11,286 nt of DNA from an uncultured Clostridia bacterium (GTDB taxonomy: Bacteria > Bacillota > Clostridia > Christensenellales > Borkfalkiaceae), in the NCBI GenBank assembly GCA_947629225.1, contig CANRCY010000035.1:1-11286 (forward strand), written 5' to 3'. Each line of letters opens with the position of its first letter. Position 1 is the stretch's first letter. Shown here one piece after another: positions 1-7,900 of this stretch. The notes beneath the pieces were generated by a model that was not told the DNA's origin, searched no databases, and saw only the letters and a program-made list of their open reading frames with translations. The position numbers were made by a program, and so were the translations under genes.

Positions 1-316
1 CAATAATTTGCTTAGTTCCAATAAGACCTATTCCGCAACGGCTTCCTTCACGGGCGGCGGATTGCACGGCGCAATGGCAAGCGATATGGCAGTTCACATC
101 ACCTATCTCCATTATGCCAATAACGACGGTAACGTCAACGGGAAGGATAACAATGTCAAGCATGAATATGACGGGCTCGAAGGACACCGCGAAGACAGTA
201 TTTCCGGTGAGTTCAAAGGCAAGACAAATTACCTTTGCTCCCTGACCGTCGAATACCGCTATAACGGCGAAACGATCCATACGGAGACGGCGAACGTCGG
301 TCCGATCAAAGGGTAA
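1..316 (+). CDS. C-terminal part of an unrecognised, probably secreted beta-rich protein (5' end outside window)
   Basis: The reading frame is open from the first base and ends at TAA 314-316, so this is the 3' end of a longer gene. A TTG at 8-10 could be read as a start, but the frame continues upstream of it (two Asn codons) and no ribosome binding site can be judged, so I treat it as 5'-truncated. About 104 residues are visible. They alternate polar and aromatic/aliphatic residues (HITYLHYANNDG, YLCSLTVEYRYNGE, HTETANVG), rich in Asn, Gly and Thr, as in an extracellular beta-sandwich. No membrane segment, sorting signal or catalytic motif is visible, and the protein simply ends at GPIKG. 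The codon use is ordinary for the window. A strong hairpin lies 7 bases after the stop. I do not recognise the family; a surface or secreted protein is an inference from composition only. Confidence 0.7.
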   Translation, partial: NNLLSSNKTYSATASFTGGGLHGAMASDMAVHITYLHYANNDGNVNGKDNNVKHEYDGLEGHREDSISGEFKGKTNYLCSLTVEYRYNGETIHTETANVGPIKG

Positions 317-322
317 AAAAAC

Positions 323-361
323 AATGAAATATCCCCGCGCTTTACGCGGGGATATTTCATT
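323..361. terminator. Perfect 17-bp intrinsic terminator hairpin between convergent genes
   Basis: Bases 323-339 and 345-361 are exact reverse complements (17 bp, GC-rich at the loop end) around a 5-base loop CTTTA. On the minus strand the stem is followed by TG and a run of seven T, the classic intrinsic form, so it can end the transcript of the convergent hydrolase gene. On the plus strand it starts 7 bases after the upstream stop codon, but only TTTA and then a T-rich stretch follow, so termination there may be weaker. The position between two convergent genes fits a shared bidirectional terminator. Confidence 0.85.
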
Positions 362-380
362 TAGGCATTATCTTTTCTTT

Positions 381-442
381 CCTTGCCCACCCCTTGAGGG
401 GTGGGTGGCTTGCCGCAACTGCGGCAAGACGGAAGGGGTGTC
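381..442. repeat. Intergenic double-hairpin (REP-like) element
   Basis: Two GC-rich hairpins stand side by side. The first pairs 386-393 (CCCACCCC) with 398-405 (GGGGTGGG) around TTGA. The second pairs 409-416 (CTTGCCGC) with 421-428 (GCGGCAAG) around AACT. A tail GACGGAAGGGGTGT follows at 428-441, ending just before the hydrolase stop codon. Read on the minus strand this is ACACCCCTTCCGTC, a hairpin, GCCACC, then a hairpin ending GGGCAAGG. I recall this layout from interspersed intergenic elements in gut Clostridia, but could not search for other copies. The element is distinct from the terminator at 323-361. Its function is unknown; it could be a dispersed palindromic repeat or an RNA 3'-end processing or stability element. 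Confidence 0.6.
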
Positions 443-445
443 TCC

Positions 446-1432
446 TCAAAACGCTTTGCGGAAAAACTCCTCGATCTTGCCGAAGGGGATTATGTCGAGC
501 CTGTCATACAGGTCGGTATGCACGGCGTTCGGAATGATCATCAGTTCCTTGTTTTGCGCATATTTGCTGTTCGTTGTCATCGCGGCGTACGCGTCTTTCG
601 AGAAGTAGCACGAGTGCGCCTTTTCGCCGTGAATGAGGAGCACCGCGCTCCGTATCTCGTTGCTGTACGCCAAAATGGGCATATTGATAAAGGAAAGAGA
701 GGAAGTCTTGTTCCAACCGCCGTTGGAGTTCAGGGAGCGAGGATGATACCCACGCTTCGTCTTATAATAATCAAAATAATCTTTCACGAAGAAGGGCGCG
801 TCGTCGGGCAGGGGGTCGACCACCCCGCCCCCGAGCTCGTAGCTCCCGTTCTTGTAATCGACGATTCTCTGTTCGTTGAGCGCCTTTTTGGTTTCAAAGC
901 GCGCTTCTTCGCTGTCCGCCGCGTCGAAGTATCCCTTCGCATTCACGCGCGTCATATCGTACATGGTCGAGGCGACCGTCGCTTTGATCCGCGTATCCAT
1001 TGCCGCCGCGTTGAGCGCCATTCCGCCCCAACCGCAGATCCCCAAAATACCGATTTTATCCGCGTCTACGTCCTCGCGGCAGGAGAGATAGTCGACCGCC
1101 GCCGAAAAGTCTTCGGTGTTGATATCGGGCGAGGCGACATAGCGGGGCTCCCCGCCGCTCTCTCCCGTAAAAGAGGGGTCGAAGGCGATGGCAAGAAATC
1201 CGCGCGCCGCCAATTCCTGCGCATACAGCCCCGAGCTCTGCTCCTTCACCGCGCCGAACGGTCCGCAGACCGCGATCGCGGGGAGTTTGCCCTTCGCGTT
1301 CTTCGGTTTATACACGTCGCACGCGAGCGAAATGCCGTAACGGTTGTGAAAAACCGCCTTTTCATGCTCTGTTTTTTCGTTTTTGGGAAAGACTTTGTCC
1401 CACGTTTCGGTAAGATGCAATGTTTCGTTCAT
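446..1432 (-). CDS. Alpha/beta-hydrolase of the COG1073/YcjY-like type
   Basis: A 328-residue cytosolic protein (no signal peptide or membrane segment) with an alpha/beta-hydrolase layout: substrate-entry and oxyanion region VCGPFGAVKEQ (about 55-65), FDPSFTGES (84-92), nucleophile elbow LGICGWGG (130-137), a late strand VLLIHGEKAHS (264-274) and catalytic-His region NAVHTDLYD (302-310). The HGEKAHS and HTDLYD signatures match YcjY-like relatives, usually annotated only as alpha/beta-hydrolases, so the substrate is unknown; an ester or thioester is likely. The elbow has no Ser where the usual Sm-x-Nuc-x-Sm pattern expects one: Cys133 and Trp135 occupy the key places, so either Cys is the nucleophile or the chemistry differs. 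The ATG start is supported by AAGGAGG 8 bases upstream (1441-1447) and a strong promoter directly before it. The gene stands alone, convergent with the upstream gene and divergent from the giant lipoprotein gene. Confidence 0.93.
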   Translation of the reverse strand: MNETLHLTETWDKVFPKNEKTEHEKAVFHNRYGISLACDVYKPKNAKGKLPAIAVCGPFGAVKEQSSGLYAQELAARGFLAIAFDPSFTGESGGEPRYVASPDINTEDFSAAVDYLSCREDVDADKIGILGICGWGGMALNAAAMDTRIKATVASTMYDMTRVNAKGYFDAADSEEARFETKKALNEQRIVDYKNGSYELGGGVVDPLPDDAPFFVKDYFDYYKTKRGYHPRSLNSNGGWNKTSSLSFINMPILAYSNEIRSAVLLIHGEKAHSCYFSKDAYAAMTTNSKYAQNKELMIIPNAVHTDLYDRLDIIPFGKIEEFFRKAF

Positions 1433-1453
1433 ATCCGTTTCCTCCTTAAAAAA

Positions 1454-1482
1454 AGCATATCACAGTCCGCGCAAGAAGTCAA
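1454..1482 (-). promoter_or_regulatory. Sigma-A type promoter of the hydrolase gene
   Basis: On the minus strand, TTGACT (1482-1477) and TATGCT (1459-1454) are separated by exactly 17 bases. Transcription would begin near 1447, giving a leader of only about 15 bases that starts at or within the AAGGAGG ribosome binding site. No room remains for a leader regulator. Confidence 0.8.
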
Positions 1483-1540
1483 ATATTTTTTTTCGCGGCG
1501 TGGAAAGAGGGGAGAGCAAACGGCTTCTTCATATTCATTT

Positions 1541-1556
1541 TATACATGAATATACA
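1541..1556 (+). repeat. CATG-centred near-palindrome, copy 1 (inverted relative to copies 2 and 3)
   Basis: TATACATGAATATACA here is the exact reverse complement of bases 10734-10749 beyond the far end of the giant gene. The core TATACATGAATA is a near-palindrome centred on CATG with one mismatched pair. It lies 59 bases upstream of the hydrolase -35 box and about 230 bases upstream of the lipoprotein promoter. Confidence 0.6.
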
Positions 1557-1784
1557 TCTTTATCTCAATAATTTTTTTCTTTTCCCGCAAAGATTTAATT
1601 CGTCGATTGCTAAACATATTTAATATAATTAAATCCTTTTGAGGAAAAGCAGGCAAAAAACGGCATTTTGTTTGAAAAATTCCTTTTTTGTGATTCTTTT
1701 TCATCTTTTGCGTTCCGCGGCGCAAGTATAAGAAATACTTATGCTTTTTATACGATTTTTTATAAAAAAATTATCTTTCGCCGC

Positions 1785-1814
1785 TTGACAGTCCCAAAAA
1801 GGAAAGAATATAAT
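1785..1814 (+). promoter_or_regulatory. Full-consensus sigma-A promoter of the giant lipoprotein gene
   Basis: TTGACA (1785-1790) and TATAAT (1809-1814) are both perfect consensus hexamers with an 18-base spacer. Transcription would begin near 1820, leaving a leader of about 28 bases. This placement excludes any translation start upstream of about 1820, although the reading frame is open back to 1668. Confidence 0.9.
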
Positions 1815-1834
1815 AGAGTTACTACTGATTTTAT

Positions 1835-1840
1835 AAGGAG
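1835..1840 (+). promoter_or_regulatory. Ribosome binding site that fixes the start of the giant gene
   Basis: AAGGAG lies 7 bases before ATG 1848-1850. With the promoter at 1785-1814 and the lipoprotein signal peptide that begins at this ATG, it sets the start at 1848 and not at any upstream in-frame codon. Confidence 0.9.
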
Positions 1841-1847
1841 CAATATC

Positions 1848-1922
1848 ATGAAACGCAGATTTGTTACCTTGCTTGCGCTGATATTCGCCTTGGCGGGCAT
1901 TTCGGTCGCCGCTGTCGGTTGC
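1848..1922 (+). other. Lipoprotein signal peptide with lipobox
   Basis: Residues 1-25 show a basic start (KRR), a hydrophobic core (FVTLLALIFALAGISVAAV) and lipobox A-V-G-Cys25, followed by a charged linker RKEPATEPP. This fits lipid attachment at Cys25 after signal peptidase II cleavage. The -3 residue is Ala instead of the more usual Leu, so the lipobox is acceptable rather than ideal. Confidence 0.85.
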
Positions 1923-4900
1923 CGCAAAGAGCCCGCGACCGAACCGCCCGTTGCGGGCGCCGAGGCTGGCGAATATTATTGCGATCACGAGGGGGCGGAA
2001 TACACGCTCTCCATTACGCAGTCGTGCGAGGTCACTCTGGAAATGGACGGGGAGGTCATCGAGGGGACGTATGCCCCCGGCGGCGCTTCCTTTACGATCG
2101 TCTTCGGCGAGGAGACTGCAACGGCGAATTATGCCGATAACACGCTCACCCTTGCCTTCCGCGAAGCTTCGTACCGTTTCTTGAAGAAGATAAATTACAC
2201 GGTCACGTTCGAAACGAACGGGGGGAGCTCCGTCTCGCCCGCGACCGTCCTCAACGGCAAACAGCTCGACGAGCCCGACGAGCCCTCGCTTACGGACAAA
2301 GTGTTCGTCGGTTGGTATACGGACACGGGCTTCAAGAATCTGTACCGTTTCAACCGTCCGATCACGTCCGATCTTACCCTCTATGCGCGGTTTGTGGATG
2401 CTTCTGCGGGCGTTGAGTTCACGGTCTCGTTCGACCTCGGCTATGACGGCGCAGAAGGATTTCCCGCCGTGCAGACGGTGGGCGGCGTTGCCTATGCCCT
2501 TCCCGAACCCGAGCGCGACGACGCGGAATTCGTCGGTTGGTGGGTGAGCCAATATAACCAAGCGGATAAACTCACCTATCGCTACGACGAGCAAGAACTC
2601 ACCGAGGATACGACGCTCTATGCGGTCTGGGCGAGCGACGCGCCCGTCGTCTCCGTCGAAGAGGGGAACATCACCTGGTCGGCAAAGGGCACGGGCAACA
2701 ACTATACGGTCGAGATCTTCGATCCCGAAGGAACGAGCATTTACCGCCGCTCGTCCGATACGACCTCTCTCGGCGCGGACGAATTCTCCTTTGCTTCCCA
2801 TCCCGCGGGCGACTACACCGTCTCCGTAACCCTGGACGGGAACACGACGACGGCGTACTACCGCAACAAGGCGCTCTCCAAGCCCAACGGTTTGCGTGTA
2901 GAGGGGAACACCTTCATGTTCAACCCCGTGGAAGGGGCTGAAAGCTATGTGCTCACCATGACGTGCGGCACGCTCGAACATGACCACAGCTCGATCGAGC
3001 TCCTCGGCGAGACTTCCTACAACTTCGGCAAATGCGACATGCCCGAGGGCGGCTTCATCTTCACGGTGACGGCGCAAGCGGAGGAAATGATCCCCGCCGT
3101 GTCCGATCCGTTCGTGTTTACCCGTACGCTCGGCGCGGTGACGGAGCTCACCGTGGAAAACGATGTGGCGCATTGGGCGGAGGTCGAAAACGCTTCTTCC
3201 TACTATGTCACCGTTCTGCTCGGCAATGAGAAGGTCTTCGAGGGCAGCGTGCGCGACGCGCTCTCCTTCGACTTGCAGACCTACGCCGCAGGGCAATATA
3301 CCGTAAAAGTACATCCCGTGGCGAGAGGTTGGTTCTCTCCCGCGGATTCTGTCGCGCAATACACCAAGGCGCGCCTTTCCACCCCCAAGAACGTTCGGAT
3401 TTCGGGCGACACAGTGGTTTGGGACGAAGTTGCGGACGCGGCGGGCTATCACGTCATGGTCGGAACCAAAGTTTACGACACGAAAACGCCCTCGTTCCCC
3501 TTTGCGCGAGCGCGTATCGACGGGCAGACGGAGTACGCGGTCAGCGTCTGCGCCGCAGGTCCGAACGATACCACCGATTCCCTCTATACCGCGCCTCTCA
3601 CCGTGCACGACGGCGTGTTTATCGACTCGCTCGTGTATGAAGAGGGCGTGCTCTCGTGGGAACCCGTCCTCGGCGCGAGCTCCTACAACGTAAAAGTCAA
3701 TGACGAGACCTATTCGGTGACGGACGCCAACAAGTTCACGGTCGAATTCAAGGAGAAAGGGGAAACGACCCTCTCCGTTTCCGCCGTGCTTGCAAGCGGC
3801 GAGGAGACGGAGGCGTTCACGCGGAAAGTCAACGTCTATGAGCTCTCCTTCGACGCGCAGTTCGGCGAATCGGTCCCCGCGCTCTATCTCGCCAAGGGAG
3901 ACCCCATCCCCGCGCTTTCGACGAACCGTTTCGGCTACACGTTTGCGGGTTGGTACGACGTTCCGGGCGGCGCGCAGGAGAACGGCGAAAAGTTCGAAGA
4001 CGCCTTCTACGGCGACGACAACGACCTCAGGCTCTATGCCGTGTGGGTCGCCAATAAGTACACGGCAGTGCTTGTCGCGGGCGCTTACGGCGTTGCAGTC
4101 GGCAACGAAGAGATCGCGTTCGAATCGGAATACACCCTTCCCGTGCCCGAAGCGACGAGCGAAGAGTTCGCCTTCACGGGTTGGTACAGCCAGCCCAACG
4201 GAAACGGCACGCAATACACCGATTTTACGGGGAAAGGTTTGAAGACGTGGACGGATACCGCGCCCCGTACGCTTTACGCTTTCTGGGCGGAGATCTTCAC
4301 TTTCACTCCCGTCACGGGCGGGTACGCGGTTTCCAAGGGCCCCGGCATCGGGTATCTCTCCGAAGTCACCGTTCCCCAAAAGCATGCGGGCGCGACCGTC
4401 GTCGCGATCAGCGATTTCTCGGCAACCCCTACCTTAAAGGCCTTCAATTTCTACGACACGGTGCAGACGATCACCGTCGGCAGCGTCGGGATCGCGTTTG
4501 AAAACTGCGCCAATTTCGAGACGATCAACGTGCTCCAAGCGGACGGAACGCACACGCCCCGTTTTTGGAGCGAAGACGGCGTTCTCCTCGGCAAGAACGA
4601 GACGACGGGAGACGTGGAACTCTACCTCTACCCGATCAAACATAAACTTGTCGACAATACATATACCATTCCCGATAGCGTGACCCGTCTGTCCGCAGGT
4701 GTGTTCTATTCCAACAGTAATTCCAACGCGGCGGATCAGGACTGGACGCTCCGTAAACTCATCATTCCCACGAGCGTCACCTACATCGGCGTAGGTGCTC
4801 TGTCGCAGATCACGACTGTGCGCGAGATCGAGTTCCTCGACCCCGAGGACGGTTCCGAGGGGAGAGAACTCGTCATCGAAAACGGCGCGTTCACTGACGA

Positions 4901-7900
4901 CTGGGGCTTGAAGACGGTGAAACTTCCCGCACGGCTTGCGGCAAGTTTCTCGGGCGACGCATTCGTTGATGAGGGAGATAACGATTTGCAGAATCTTGCC
5001 GAAGTCACCGTTCCCGAAAACGCGAAATATTTCATAATGGTAGAGGGGCTTCTTTGCCGCAGGTTAGAGGGCAACGGCGCGGAACTCGTCTACTATCCGC
5101 TTCCTCATAGGGTCGGGGGCAATTATGTTTATCAAACGGAGATCGTCATTCCCGACGGCGTCACCTCCATTGCTTCGAACGCGATCCCCATGGACAATTC
5201 GGCTGTTGTCAATGCGATCACCAAGATCGAGATCGCAAGCACGGTCACCAACATCGCGCCGAATGCGTTCAATGCGGTTCCGCACGGCAACCCGAACGGT
5301 TTCCAGAAGGTCAGCGAGCTCATCTTCCACTCGACGGGGGAATCTCTCGACCTCACGATCGGCGAGAGCGCATTCTATCGTTTCAGTCCGTCGACGGCAG
5401 GTTTCCATACCGTCGTCGGGCATACGGACGGCAGCCCGTCCGAGGGCGCGGAGAACGTCATCGAACTGCCCGAGAATCTCGTCTCGCTCGGCGCCTATGC
5501 GTTCGGAGCCTATCATACGAATGTCAAGACGGTCATCGTCAACTGCGGCAGTAACGGCAGAACGCTCGATTTTGCGCCCAACGCCTTTGCTTCCAACGAG
5601 AGTACTTCCAAGACCTCGAACATCGAAACCGTCTATCTCGGCAAGGATGCGATCGGGATCGATATTTCGGAAGTGTTCGGCGCCAAGGTAAAGGAAGTAA
5701 AAGTCGATGAAGAAAATGAAGAATATGTCGACGTAGACGGGGTCCTCTTCGACAGGGAGATGACGAAGATCCTCTTCTTCCCCACGACCGCGCCCGCGGA
5801 TTTCAAGGTTCCCGATTCCATCACCGAGATCGGCGATAATCTCTTTGCTTCGCGGTCCCTTACGACCATCAGCTTGCCCGCGACCCTTACCCGCATCGGA
5901 GACGGCGCGTTCTCGGGTTGCAAATCCCTTACCACCGTCATTTTCCGTACCGAACTTGACGAAGAGAGCGCAGGAAAGGGCTATCAAAAGGCGGTAGAGC
6001 TCACGATCGGAGACAGCGCGTTCTACCAGTGCGACGCGCTCACAACAATTGACATTCCCGAGCGCACGATCTCCATCGGCGCGAACGCGTTCCAAGCGAG
6101 CGGTACCAAGAAAGGGCTCGAAAGCATTACCCTTCACGAGGGGTTGAAGAGCATCGGCGCGCAGGCGTTCAAGAACAGCGCGCTTACTACGATCGACCTT
6201 CCCGCTTCTCTCGAGGAACTCGGCATTACCAACACCACGGCGGGAACGTTGCAATCGAAATCGCTCTACATCAACACGATGCAAGTGTTCAACAGCTGCT
6301 ATCTTCTCTCCTCCATTGAGGTGGAAGACGGGAACGAACGCTATGCTGCCGTCGATGGCGTGCTCTATGAAAAAGAAGAGGACGTCATCACCAAACTTCT
6401 TTACTGCCCCAACGCCAAAAACGGCACGCTCACGATTCCGGGCACGGTAAAGACTATCGCTTCGTATGCGTTCTATTATCAGGGGAACAAGAACAATACG
6501 GGAGGCGCCCAATTAACGGAGATCGACTTCGAGAACGTCACTTTCGACGACCTCACGATCGAACCGAATGCGTTCTGCTATACATGGGGGCTCCAAAAGA
6601 TCACGCTGCCGCAAGGGACCAAGGACATCGGCGAGTACGCCTTTACGAATTGTACTGTACTCAAATCGATCAACATTCCCAACACGGTCACGCGGATCGG
6701 TGCATGCGCCTTCCAGGGGTGTTCCGCGCTCGATACGATCACCTTTGAAGAGGGCGGCGAAGACGAGCTCGTTCTCGAAGGCGGGAATGCGACGTATACC
6801 GACAGCACATCGATGGCGCCCACGGCAGACAATATGTTCAAGAACTGTTCCAAACTTACGACGGTTACCCTTCCCGACCGCGTGAAGCAGATCCAGCCCG
6901 GAGTTTTCGGAAGTTCTTCCATTACGTCGATCGTCATTCCCGCAAGCGTACAGAGCATCGGGGTTTCGGCGTTTGCAAGTTGCACGGCGCTTACGTCGGT
7001 CGAATTTGCAGAGGGGAGCACACTTACGGAGATCGCCGACTTTGCCTTCTACGGGGTAAAGACGATCGCAACGCTCGAGCTTCCTTCGAGCTTGAAGACG
7101 ATCGGGAAGATGGCGTTTTATGCAAGCGCAACTTCGGGGACATTCTACACCTCGATTACGCTCAACGAAGGATTGGAGACGATCGGCGTCGCAGCATTCA
7201 AGTGTGCGATCGGTGTCACCGAGCTCACCATTCCCTCCACGGTCAAGCGCATTGAAAAAGAGGCGTTCGGCTCCACGAATTCGAGCTACACGCTGAAAGC
7301 CCTTCAAACGGTCACCTTTGCGGAGAACAGCCAGATCGAATATATCGGCGAAAACGCATTCGGGTACGGCGCGGCATTGAAGACGGTCAACTTCAACAAT
7401 CCCATTGGTCCGTTCGAGATCGGCGTCCATGCGTTTGCAAGTTGCACGGCGCTCACGCAAATTTCTCTCCCTGCTTCCGTGAAGATCGTCGGCGACGGCG
7501 CATTCCTCGGTTGCACCGCGCTCGAGACCGTCACCTTTGCAGATGGAATGACGAAGCTCGAAACGATTGGGACGAACGCGTTCCAGGCGGCGAAGATCGC
7601 CGAGATCACCTTCCCCGAATCGGAGAACGGCATCGAACTCGGAAAGAACATCTTCAACAACAATAAAGTCGGCATCACCGTTCATCTTTCCGCTTCCGTG
7701 AAGTATCTGAACGGCTCCTTCGGCAACTGCACCCTTGCCGCGCTCACGCTGGACGATGAGAGCCCTTATTTCAAGCTCGTGAATTCGGTCCTCTACGACG
7801 CGGACGGCTCGATCATGTTGCTCGTCGGGGATATCGAAGGGGACGTCGTCCTCGAACTCGGCGCGATCGAGATCGCGGCAAACACGTTTGCGGGGCAGAA

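Larger units (their letters stand above)
1433..1847. other. AT-rich divergent intergenic region, no gene
   Basis: This 415-base spacer separates the divergent hydrolase and giant lipoprotein genes. It holds one promoter per strand (given separately), an 8-bp inverted repeat ATATTCAT/ATGAATAT (1531-1538 and 1546-1553) that overlaps a CATG-centred repeat, and a 7-bp AT-only inverted repeat ATTTAAT/ATTAAAT (1618-1624 and 1628-1634). Short open frames exist on both strands but lack ribosome binding sites and recognisable protein character. The stretch 1560-1784 upstream of the lipoprotein promoter is long enough for regulator binding, though I can name no operator. Confidence 0.7.

Noticed and set aside
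401..1549. A 382-residue open frame on the plus strand across the hydrolase gene
   Set aside because: It is antisense to a well-supported hydrolase with promoter, ribosome binding site and family motifs. Its translation is Arg/Val-rich and low in recognisable structure.
1541..1556. CATG repeat read as an arginine-repressor (ARG box) site
   Set aside because: It contains one TGAAT half-site, but the partner half ATTCA at the required spacing is missing, and no arginine gene is nearby.
1540..1725. A 61-residue Lys-rich open frame on the minus strand in the intergenic region
   Set aside because: No good ribosome binding site or promoter, low-complexity AT-driven composition, and overlap with a repeat suggest chance.
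1724..1740. Small inverted repeat AAGTAT/ATACTT followed by a T-run, as a possible terminator or riboswitch part
   Set aside because: The stem is only 6 AT-rich base pairs, no transcript is expected to enter from upstream on the plus strand, and it lies before the promoter, so it cannot be a leader element of the giant gene.
1668..1847. A 60-residue upstream extension of the giant protein
   Set aside because: The perfect promoter at 1785-1814 lies inside it, and a ribosome binding site plus a lipoprotein signal peptide begin at 1848. The extension would also put a charged segment before the signal peptide.
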